Below are positions 54,910 through 64,000 of a stretch of 64,000 bases of DNA, in pieces. The translations under genes and the position numbers were made by a program. The DNA lies in contig CM069592.1 of the NCBI GenBank assembly GCA_035771175.1, positions 37,774,198 through 37,838,197 on the forward strand, written 5' to 3'. The DNA is from Paratinospora sagittata. Its lineage: Eukaryota; Streptophyta; Magnoliopsida; Ranunculales; Menispermaceae. The first letter of the stretch is position 1, and each line of letters begins with the position of its first letter. A model generated the notes under the pieces. It saw nothing but the letters and a program-made list of their open reading frames with translations, had not been told where the DNA came from and made no database searches.

Positions 54910-57900
54910 TCATGCATAGTTCAAACGGAATATGTCATTCAACACGTAGAAACTTCCTTGAGGTGTAGGCATCAAATGGAACATCTGAGAGAGCAATGAA
55001 ACAAGTTTAGTCCAAAAAAGAATGGCAGAAACAACAGTAAAGCAAACATCATGAAAGGCTAACTGACTTTCCTACTTTGCTTGCAGAAACAAGAACAGAA
55101 AATAAAAGAAAAAATATGCGATCGAAAGTCACTTCCTCCAATAATTCAAGTATCATATTAAATCGTATGGACCATAACAGGTCCAGATTGCTTCTTCTAA
55201 TATCAGCTAACAAATTGACCCCCACTGTCTAATGAGTTTTAGCCAGATGAGAGACATCTATGTTCGGCACAACCTCATGAAAATGTAGAAGATAGAAAAC
55301 AAACTCATATTACAAGAGGCAGATGAATTTCAAATATCATTTACTGCCAATCTGAGGGAGGAAAAAAGAAAGAAGCTTGATTTAATCGATGATGATGCAA
55401 TTAGTCTTAGTCCCTTTATTAGTGCAACACATATACCCGTACTACATATGCTATAGTAGATGCCAAATGCATTTGTGTAGTTTCTCCAGAAATCGGGATA
55501 CCATATAATTAAACTCAACAAAGCATTTTCCCAACTGCATGGAGTCGAAAGTATATGGAAGTACATCAGGATACCATATTACAAGAATACCATACAGTTA
55601 TACTGATACAGTTAGTAAAAGTATATGGAAGTAACTTAGAATAATATCTACTCATTTCAAACACCTTATAGAAATGGAACTTGTGGTTAGCTAAAGTCTT
55701 GGACGGCATTCATGTGAATGTTGGAGAAAGATTTTTCTTTTTCTTTTTTTTTTAATTCAAACACGTCTTAGAGAACCCAACTTATCCCTTGAGAAATGTT
55801 CCAACCTCCTTATCCTCACACTCTAAAAGCTCTATGGGACGTGGTCCACTCAGGAGGGATTTGAACTCTGGAGACCCACTTCCTAAGATAGGTTCCTGTC
55901 CATCACACTAACTCCAAAGCTGGTTAAGATCGAAGAGGGTTTTAGTTCAAACAAAAGAAATAAATTGGAATTCCGAAAAAGGACATCATTCAACGGAGTA
56001 TAGTTTCTTTTGTATTTGCTAGCTGACAAGTGCATATTATTAAACCAACATAGAAACAAGAAGCAGAAAATGAAGGAGCAATATTAAAGATTGAGGGTAA
56101 AGATTCAAATTATAGAGAGAGGATGCATAGTATCTATGTATCATCCAATCGAATAAGCACAATATATGCAGAAATAGATGCATATAATACATGTAGACCA
56201 AGGATAAAAGCTTCAATCTCGGCCCAAACATTGTACATCTATTTTTCAGACAAGACTTGAGGAAGTTACTAAAGGAAATTATGTAAGCTTGATCAACTAG
56301 GAGAAGTTTAGGAAATTGACGTTTTAACGTACATTTATCATTTCATATATAATAATTAAGGTTTCCCATTATGACCTAGAGGCCCAGGTTTGAATTCGAA
56401 AATACTCTCTTCAATATGGAGTAGGCTCCGTACATCGTTCCTTCCGCAGACCTCAAAGTGGCAGGAGCCTTGTGCATTGAGTAGCACCTTTACATAATAA
56501 TTAATAACAAGCATGAAAAATGCATAACATATAATTTAAAGGAGGTATCGGTTCGTAACAATATTTGCAAGGTGTGGTGTTTGATGTGTATTGCTCAATG
56601 ACTAAACATATCATAGATTCGTAATTACTTTCAGTAATTGATACGCAGAAGTAAGATGTTCTTTCTCATCATTTTCTCCTTTAAATTGCAATCAAGGAAT
56701 GTGGTAGATTCATTCATGTACCCAGCCAAGCCACAAAGGTAGTGTTTTAACACGTCTATCTTGAATCTTCTTGTAGGGTCTTCATAGGTAGGGATTATCT
56801 TTATCTCCTAGGCTAGAAGATCAGTTTTTAGAATTATTCCAAATTTTAGGAGATCAACAATGAAGTCATTTTCTTACAATAAAATCACCATAAGAGCAAT
56901 AAGGTTCCAGAAAGTAGAGTAATAATATTGTGGAGTAAATGAGATGAGAACACACATGAGCTTCTAAGTAAACACACAATCAAGGCGGCCATGAGCTTCT
57001 AAGAAAGTACGTGATAACAAATGAGATAAAAAAGACGAGTGCTCTTCTCAGTAACCACGCACTCAAAACCACATGAGGTTCTAAGGAAGAATGTGATGAA
57101 AAGTAAAAGAAAAGAAAAAGGCATGTCAAGTTCTAAGTTCGCATGCGCTCAAGCTTCCTAATAGGCACGTGCTTAAAACCACAAAAGCTTCTAAGGGAAA
57201 TGTGATGACAAACAAGACCAGAAGCAAGTGCGCATCTTAGTGAGCATGTGCTCAAGACCACATAAGCTTCTAAGCTATGTTGCATGACCTTTTTACTCTA
57301 GCCCAACATACACGTGTTGATACAATATGACACCAAATGGGCGAGAGTAATAGGTTAGACATTTTGATTTTTTGGATTTTCCAAAGAAATGAAAGAAAGA
57401 AGAAAAGAAGCAAATGTACAGTAGGTGACAATTCATGTGAGGAAAGACAAAAAACGATGGAAAAAAGGATGGATGATAAGAACAAAGGAAAAAAGAAGAA
57501 AGAATATAGGCCTAGTAATCAACACAATCCTATCCAAGTACTTGGATCCAAATTATTGGACACTTTTTAATTGAGTCTTTGTATTTCATCATTTGAGAAT
57601 AAACAAATCCAACCGCTAGATATATACCCGCATTCCAACACTCTACCCGAGTTCAAGTAACATAACTTCTAAGGAAGCACAAGATATAAAAGAAGACTAA
57701 AACAAGGATGAGTTGTGTAGCTTATAAGGAAGCACGTGATGTAATGGCTCAATGGTCGGAGGAGGAGGGGAAGCAAATTCCTATCCGGATGGTTGCAACT
57801 TCGAATTTCCCTTGCGCCTCCATTTTGGGATTTATTCCCGGGTGGCGTGGTGGGTCCTCTTGCTTTGGGTTTCCCGGCTCGTGGCCTTGTGGGTGGGTGG

Positions 57901-60350
57901 CGGTCTCGTGGATTAGTCGGAATACTGAATACCACGGTTATCAAAAAAAAAAAAAAAAAAAATTGTGCGTGAGCTTCTAAGTGAGAATGAACTAAAGGCG
58001 TAAAAACTTCTAAGGAAGCATGTGATGACGAGCAAAACCTGAAGAAATCAACATATCTAGAAATTACCAAGATGACGCGTCTAACTTTCTAAGTATTTTT
58101 GCGCATGAACCATATGTGCATAAGCTTCTAGAATGGGAGTTGGGCATCAGATCTAAGGTAATCATGATTTTTTTTAAATGGTCTTACAAAAAACTAATTG
58201 TTCGACACTTGATGCAATTTAGGTATCAACAAATAAAAAGCAAAGAAATGGCACATGAATAAAATAAAAAACATTGTGTCTTAGATGAGGATGTTGAAAT
58301 GGATGAGTAAAGAACAAAGAAGGATGATTGACCATGAAAACCTAAGAGAGTAGCTACATGGTTCAAAAATTCCCCGAAATTCAACAAACTTCCACGAATT
58401 ATTTCCCTTTTTTTTACCATCGAAGTGCGAAGTGGATGTAAAATAAAAAATGAAAAAATTGGCAGAAATAATTCGATAAAAGTTGACAACATTCGATAAA
58501 ATTTCTATTTTTCAATTCAAAAATGCAAAAATTCGATAAAATTCAACAAAATTCAACAGAGAACTAAAAAAATGTTATTTCATCAATAAAAAATAAAAAA
58601 TACCAATAATTATGTATTATTTTCAACTTCATCAACCAACATAGCAATATAAATTTTAAAAAATAATTTAACAAGCTAACAAATTACGTAGTTTACGAAA
58701 TATGTTTTACCAAAAAGAGAAGAAAAGAACATAAAAATAAATAAATAAATAAGATAAAAACTTAAAAATAAATTAAAAAAGTTTTCAAAGTCATCTTTTT
58801 TTAGTTAACTCTTATAAAACAAGATTAAAAAATAATACATTTAAATAATAAACTAATAATTAAGCATGGTGGAATTCAAATTAGTAAAGTATATAGTTGA
58901 GAAGCAAGTCACCACAAAATTAAATATTAAAACAAAGAAAAGGAATTAAGACCAAAAGCCATCATTTCAAATTCATCAACCCACTTAACAAGACTCCTTT
59001 TGTTAGGTCACTCATTAGTATTTTTATGTATTAAAAGTGTTTATTTATATTAATTTTTAGCTTATACTATAATAAATCTAGATATTTAAGCACATATACA
59101 AAAATTATTTGAACTTCTCTAATTAAGAGAATTTTTACAAAAATTCTTCATGTAAAATTAAACTTCTCCGAATTAATTTTAATTTTCAAGTGACCCAAGT
59201 CAAGTTGAAATCGAATTTTCGATCGAGTAGCTAAATTTAGCCAGATTAGTGATCATACAAGAGAGAAAAAAAAATTGGACAGTGTGAATGTCAAAGTTGA
59301 AGATGTCAAAAAAAAAGAAAAAGAATCAATTTACGCTTAGGTTAAAGAAGTAAGGAAGACTAAGGTTTATTCAATTCAACAGCATCCCCGTAGTTGACAC
59401 CAAGGATAAGAGTAATCGCCGGTGTTATTAGAAGATCAAACTAATCAGATCCCACAAAATTGGGAAAATCATAAATTAAAAAAAAAAAAAAAGACCGGTT
59501 CAAATCAATAATAAAAAAGACAAGTTCTTCCATCGTGCTTGCAATCATATCTATAGCAGGAATATCCAAGTTTTCCAACCATGGGCTAATGCCCTCAGGA
59601 TCTTGGATCCGTAATAATAAGCACAAATCCCACATATCACTAAACCACAACTCAACCCAAGGTCGAATCTCACTCTACACCCCCTTAATTCCATCATGAC
59701 AACATCCAGTATCAATAAATCAAACAGATTACCAAAGATCCCTCCATCAAACACCAAAAAACCAAACTGAAATTACTTCCTTATAACTAAATGAACAAAT
59801 TCAAATAACACAAACACTAGATCTGGAACAAAGAAACCGCATATCAGATCAACAACTTCTTCAAGTCAACCACAATACCATACACATATCAATCACCCTC
59901 CAGAATCACACCGATCTATACCCAATCATTCAATCAAAACCCCCAAAACTCAATCACTCCTAAAAATTTGAAAACAAAAATAGCGAAAAAATATATAAAA
60001 ATAAATAAATAAAAAAATTGGGGGCGATGAACACCAAGTGTTTGAAGATATACCTGACTGAACTTAAGAGCGTGTTGTTCACCAGCAAGTTGGAGATTAC
60101 CACTGACGAACACGAGCATGCCACCGGCAGGACCCGAGGGCTGGCAATCGACGGTGCTAATGCTGTGCTTGCACTGCTGGAACGGAAGGCTGGTGAGCTT
60201 GGCCACTATGCTCTGAGATCCCTGGATCTTCTGGCCCTCGAAAGTGAGCATCGACGCGTCCTGATACAGCCCCGCGAGGTTCCCTCGATTCGTGTCGAAG
60301 GTCGAGTAGTAGTGTTCTACGAAGGCCTTGGCTACAGCGTCTGGATCCAT
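54910..60350 (-). CDS. NTF2: Nuclear transport factor 2 (NTF2)
   Basis: NTF2 carries Ran-GDP into the nucleus by binding Ran-GDP and FxFG nucleoporins, acting as a homodimer at the nuclear pore. Two minus-strand exons join in phase 0: 60350-60054 (99 codons, MDPDAVAKAFVEHYYSTFD, MLTFEGQKIQG, QQCKHSISTVDCQPSG, LQLAGEQHALKFSQ) and 54984-54910 (MFHLMPTPQGSFYVLNDIFR then LNYA and stop). The result is 123 residues, the usual plant length, with the whole cone-shaped NTF2 fold. The donor is CAG/GTATAT and the acceptor CTCTCTCAG/ATG. I start at the ATG of MDPDAV (60350), the family start; an in-frame ATG six codons upstream (60368) exists. The intron is 5.07 kb, unusually large, and contains a degenerate array and SINEs. 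Confidence 0.9.
55744..55925 (-). mobile_element. tRNA-derived SINE, minus strand
   Basis: Read on the minus strand it has a tRNA-like head (GGAGTTAGTGTGATGGACAGG as A-box region), a B-box-like GAGTTCAAATCCC, and ends in a poly-A tail (poly-T at 55744-55753 on the plus strand). I could not find a clear target duplication. It lies in the NTF2 intron. Confidence 0.5.
56360..56493 (+). mobile_element. 5'-truncated Au-like SINE with 11-bp target duplication
   Basis: Begins inside the Au SINE head (GGTTTCCCATTATGACC), continues with GAGGCCCAGGTTTGAATTC (B-box region), GGCTCCGTACATCG, and ends with the Au 3' motif GCAGGAGCCTTGTGCATTG. Flanked by ATAATAATTAA at 56349-56359 and 56494-56504, a perfect 11-bp duplication. 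In the NTF2 intron, sense to the plus strand. Confidence 0.65.
56940..58135. repeat. Degenerate repeat array around AAGCTTCTAAGGAAGCATGTG
   Basis: The word (A/G)AGCTTCTAAG, often followed by GAAGNANGTGATGA, recurs at about 56967, 56993, 57078, 57130, 57188, 57265, 57667, 57722, 57972, 58008, 58085 and 58120, spaced irregularly (26 to about 400 bp). Some copies carry the companion phrase GTGCTCAAGACCACA. A SINE interrupts the array at 57743-57962. It lies entirely in the NTF2 intron. Class unknown. Confidence 0.55.
57743..57962 (+). mobile_element. tRNA-derived SINE with poly-A tail, inside the intronic array
   Basis: Starts AATGGCTCAATGGTCGGAGG (A-box-like), has a diverged B-box (GGTTGCAACTTCGAATTTC), a GC-rich body (GGTGGGTCCTCTTGCTTTGG), the plant SINE 3' motif CGTGGATTAGTCGG, then CACGGTTATC and about 20 A residues. 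No clear target duplication, perhaps because it inserted into repeats. It is much more GC-rich than its surroundings. Confidence 0.6.
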
Positions 60351-60602
60351 CGTCGTTTTTGGAGTCACTTGGTTTTGCTTCTCCGCCGCGGTGCTATATC
60401 GGTTTCAAGCGCGGTAGCCGCTGTGTTTTTATCTGTGTGTGTTGTTGCAGCGGCAGAAGCGAGCGCAGACGCGGAGGGAATAAGAAGAGAGGAAGAAGGG
60501 AAAGTCTCTAGGTATATGACGTTGTTGGGAGTCTTCTACACGCTTCTTATAGACTGTTTTTACGCACCAGTGTGGATTGCTGTCTATGAAACTCCCGAAT
60601 GA

Positions 60603-61829
60603 ATTGTAAACTCTTAAACATACTATTCTATTATGTATGAGACTCTTATTTTAATTAGAGTTTTAACAAAATAAAAAAAATATATATATATATATATATA
60701 TTTTGAAAAGAAACAATTTATTCCCTAAACCCAACTCTTGAGTGAAAATCTGGCCTCTTTAAAATCGATTATATCACACCAACAAACTTTGACCTGACCA
60801 CCTAGCACTATAGACACTAGACGACTTATGGACCCGAACTCGCACCTACCATCGTGAGACTCCACCGCAAACTCGTCATCATGTCAGGAAGTATTCTCTT
60901 GCGCGCCCATGAGACTTAAAAATCTTGTAAAGTTGTGGCTCGAACTTACACCGCGTCATCATGCTTCAAAGCGTCGAACCATCAGCTCGACGCAATGTTA
61001 ACAAATATATTATTATTCATTTATTTTAAATACAAAAAACTTAATATTCATATATATATATATATAACTTAATTGCTATTTTGGTAATTGTGTATCGTAT
61101 TTGGTATATAACAAATTATTTCATAGTTACTATTATATACTAAATCTAAGTGATGGAAAATCATTTTATATAGACAATTACTTACAAATTTTAGCAATTT
61201 ATTCTAAAATGTATGATTTTTATCTTTTATTTGTTGCAGAGAATGACCCTATTTAAAAAAAAGAAAATTACCCTGATTAAGAATTTTTTTTTTTGTAGAG
61301 ACGTAACCTTTAAAATTTGTTAATCTCTATTATATCTAGAAAATTTTAAATTATTATCAAACAATCTAATTTTTTTAATGTCTCTTTCAAATTAAACTTT
61401 AAAGTAATTAGATATTAGAATTTAAATTACAAAATGCTCCATTGTATTTATCTACAAACAAATTAGATTTTACCCCGGTCGGAAATTTCTGATGTAGAGG
61501 CAAAACGTTTACAATTTGTCAATCTTTATTATTTAAAAATTATCAAATTATTATCAAACAATCTAATAGTTTTTTTTTTAATGAACCACTTCCTGTACTG
61601 AACATTACAAACAAATTTGGAATTTTGCAGTCAAATATCTCCAAACCATCTGGGTATTAAAATGGCGCTCGAACAACATCAGCCATTCGATTTGGGAGAG
61701 TTTTTCTAAAAGACTTTTGAAGTTATTTGACAACTTAAAAAAAGTTGGATGAGATTTATTTTTTTTAAAAGCAATTTTTCGATAAGCGCTTATAAAAAAA
61801 TATTTTTGCAAAAACTCTCCCACACAAGA
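60603..61829. other. Intergenic region upstream of NTF2
   Basis: Begins with the NTF2 5' flank. Holds (TA)n tracts at about 60679-60700 and 61050-61065, and AT-rich DNA in which a phrase like AAATTATTATCAAACAATCTAAT occurs twice (about 61349 and 61544), a diverged duplication of about 195 bp. No gene recognised. Confidence 0.45.
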
Positions 61830-62016
61830 CTTGAGGAAGGCGAGATTGTTGAAGACTGCAAAATGCTACTTCAGGCTGCCAAATGCCGTTATCAAAGCAG
61901 TCCCTAGAGAGAAAAATGTTACTGCAAACACTCTTAGTAAATATGCTGGTTCTAATGCCCGTAGGCTTGTTTGGTTAGAGAAAGTTCCACTTTTAATGAC
62001 TGATGTAATTTTTTGA
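61830..62016 (+). pseudogene. RNase H-like (RVT_3) retroelement C-terminal fragment
   Basis: Encodes LEEGEIVEDCKMLLQAAKCR, then a frameshift, then KAVPREKNVTANTLSKYA, matching the C-terminal blocks of the RNase H-like domain also seen at 22075-22485 (EEGELVEDCRILLQ, VPRECNHVADRLS). Only the last part of the domain remains. A dead retroelement fragment. Confidence 0.55.
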
Positions 62017-62724
62017 GGAGGAGCGTCCTCCCTTCTCTTCTTTGGTATGAAGTTGTATGGGTATTAAAAAAAAAGAAGAGTGAGCATTAAAAATCTTCAC
62101 AATGATTTATCCACCAAAAAGAATCACACTAAAATATAATTTTTTCTTCTGTTTTTCTCTTAACCATCCTTTGGGATCAGTAATCAGCACAAGGAAAGGT
62201 AAGAACTATTGAGACAAACAAAAGAAGAAGAAGACCTGGCTTAGTAGTCCTAATAAAAAACTGAGAAAAGCAACACATCAAAATACTCCAAAGAAGCATG
62301 TCAAAGATTAGAGGCTCCAACCTAGCTACACTTAAATTCAACTATTTCTTCAAGTTGAAGGACAAATTTCTCTCTTTGGGTTAGACAAAAGCTGCTGCTG
62401 AAACCTTACAGATCTTTGAAAATAGATCTCCAAAAGAGCCAATTTTTAAGCATTCACCATTCAGATTTCTCTTTATACCCATGGCCCATATATATATAAA
62501 ACCATCAAAATTGTCTTCTTCAAATTGCAAGCAGAAGGTGGATCCCAAAATCATTCTCTGTATTCAGTATTAAAGAGTATGGATTTTGTTTTTACACCAA
62601 AAGGGTCATTTCTATTCTTGTCAGATCTGCATAATACAAGAATTTACTATCTGTTTCTTCTGTTCCAAGGATTTCTCCATCCTTTTTCCACCAAAAATCA
62701 TCTTCTTCCTTAGCATCTGTTATA

Positions 62725-64000
62725 CTATTTTTCATTGTCTTTCACAAGCTTTTCTTCCTTGGTTTCTACTGTTAACCCTTTGTCTCCATTCACTAACATC
62801 CCTTCTTCATTAGCTTCTGTTATCACCTGAAGAAGCTCTAAAGGGGTAGCTGCAGGGTCCAGCTCCCGACATCCCTTTGGAGCATTCGGAGCTTCTTGAC
62901 CCGTGAGTAAATAAGAAGGCACCATATGCGAAAACCTAAACATCTCTTCTCTGGGAATCCTCTTGACTTCCCGGGGATCCAAGTGCTGGTGAAAGACTGT
63001 TTTGAATCCGGCAACCTTGACCAGAGGAGTAACTGAAACTCCTTGGTCTTCATTATAATCATCAAGCACCTCAACCATGTTATATTTGTGTATCACTTCA
63101 TCTGAAGTATGTTCATTCCAGTCGGGAGACCAGTTACGATAAAGCGCCCACACGTCACCCTTTTTAGGATATATGCAAACGACTCCTCTGGCTCCTTTTG
63201 TCCAAAAAACCCGATGAGAGAAAGAATTGAGGGAATCATTGACTTCATATTTACCTATCCTGAAATCCCCACAAGTTTTTGAGAAACCGGATCCAGTCCA
63301 GTCGATTGGCCCAAGTTCAGTGTTGGTTTTGGAGTTGAGCCAGCTAATACGCATCTTGAATGGATTTAAGGAGATAACACTATGAATCATGGCATAATAA
63401 CGGGGCATTCCATCATCATCATCATAAGCAGCCCAAACCTGGTTAACCCCGAACGATCTTTCAGTACGATCTTTGTCAAAATCGTGAAAATCTGGATCCG
63501 GGACATTGATGGTCAAGGGCTCTTGTGATTCAGTATCTGAACCAGGATTAGATGCATCAGAGGGGGGCTTTTTAGCCGGTACTCCTTGTTTTCCAACCAT
63601 TGTATCATTTGACTTGTGTTGATCATATATCCCATCCTTTACTCCAGTGGCTTCTTTCTCATTTTCTTTCTTATTCCCTTCTGCAGCAACCTTGGGCCTA
63701 CTCCTCAAATTCCATTCTTTCAACTTTTTGCGGATTTCCATCTTTGCCTTTTCCATCAACATATTTCGGGTTTCAAGCTGTGACAGTTCTCTTGTACTGT
63801 TAAATTTAATACTGAAAGGAAAGCCATTATTAGTCCTTTGTGCTTCAGAACCACCCTCTTTAAATCCTGATTCAAAATGGGCTGCACCCATTTGATTTGC
63901 CACATTACCTCCAATATCATTTCTTCTTTTGACATTTCTTTCCATTGAAGCACCATTACCAGAACCAATATTATTGAAAGCATCAGATATACCACTAGAC
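62725..64000 (-). CDS. DUF3444 (DnaJ-like) protein, 3' part, runs off window
   Basis: The minus-strand frame from beyond 64000 to a stop at 62725 encodes at least 424 residues; it is still open at the window edge, so the 5' part is missing. The ATG at 63945 is only an internal Met. The first half is Ser/Lys/Glu-rich (a linker with KAKMEIRKKLKEWNLRSR). The second half is a DUF3444 domain (about 63500-62850): DFDKDRTERSFGVNQVWAAY, MPRYYAMIHSV, MRISWL, FSHRVFW, YPKKGDVWALYRNW, then a Pro-rich FRFSHMVPSYLLTGQE segment. In plants DUF3444 is usually the C-terminal part of large J-domain proteins of about 650-1000 residues, so an N-terminal DnaJ domain is expected outside the window but not seen. 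Role unknown. Confidence 0.85.
   Translation of the reverse strand, partial: SSGISDAFNNIGSGNGASMERNVKRRNDIGGNVANQMGAAHFESGFKEGGSEAQRTNNGFPFSIKFNSTRELSQLETRNMLMEKAKMEIRKKLKEWNLRSRPKVAAEGNKKENEKEATGVKDGIYDQHKSNDTMVGKQGVPAKKPPSDASNPGSDTESQEPLTINVPDPDFHDFDKDRTERSFGVNQVWAAYDDDDGMPRYYAMIHSVISLNPFKMRISWLNSKTNTELGPIDWTGSGFSKTCGDFRIGKYEVNDSLNSFSHRVFWTKGARGVVCIYPKKGDVWALYRNWSPDWNEHTSDEVIHKYNMVEVLDDYNEDQGVSVTPLVKVAGFKTVFHQHLDPREVKRIPREEMFRFSHMVPSYLLTGQEAPNAPKGCRELDPAATPLELLQVITEANEEGMLVNGDKGLTVETKEEKLVKDNEK

Noticed and set aside
57669..58070. Minus-strand frame of 133 codons with a Pro/Arg-rich middle
   Set aside because: It runs through the poly-A tail and GC-rich body of a SINE.
60018..60602. Plus-strand frame of 194 codons over the NTF2 first exon
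   Set aside because: It is antisense to a well-supported NTF2 exon and matches no family.

Overview
The window is nuclear DNA of a flowering plant, almost certainly a eudicot. It is AT-rich, its genes have GT-AG introns of up to about 6 kb, and its protein families are plant-type: DUF3339, CAMTA, GeBP, plant non-specific phospholipase C, plant NTF2 and DUF3444. Plant mobile elements fill much of the rest: an LTR element primed by initiator tRNA-Met, RTE LINEs, tRNA-derived SINEs, a Mutator-like element and small inverted-repeat elements. I cannot name the species from sequence alone.

Layout. 1-2.5 kb: gene-poor. 2.5-11.1 kb: five intronless DUF3339 small membrane protein genes in strictly alternating orientation (- + - + -). 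11.1-16.6 kb: AT-rich intergenic DNA with old repeats. 16.8-38.7 kb: one large plus-strand CAMTA gene, a calmodulin-binding CG-1 transcription activator closest to CAMTA4. I could join it into 12 coding exons and a 964-residue protein, and its introns hold RTE, SINE, inverted-repeat and RNase H fragments. 39.9-48.5 kb: two tandem two-exon genes for a small single-pass membrane protein. Intron 1 of the first is occupied by a complete 2.7 kb non-autonomous LTR retrotransposon that carries a host GeBP-type gene (5' leader plus open reading frame) and a GC-rich minisatellite. 49.4-50.5 kb: a Mutator-like element with long terminal inverted repeats and perfect internal palindromes. 52.5-53.6 kb: a non-specific phospholipase C gene that is frameshifted and lacks its 3' exons. 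54.9-60.35 kb: NTF2 on the minus strand, two exons separated by a 5 kb intron holding a degenerate array and SINEs. 62.7-64 kb: the 3' part of a DUF3444 (DnaJ-like) gene, minus strand, running off the window end.

The genes do not form a pathway. The most striking object is the gene-carrying LTR element at 40074-42773. It has both LTRs, a tRNA-Met primer site, a polypurine tract and a 5-bp target duplication. Instead of gag/pol it holds a GeBP DNA-binding open reading frame with a leader that looks like an mRNA 5' UTR, which suggests capture of a host transcript.
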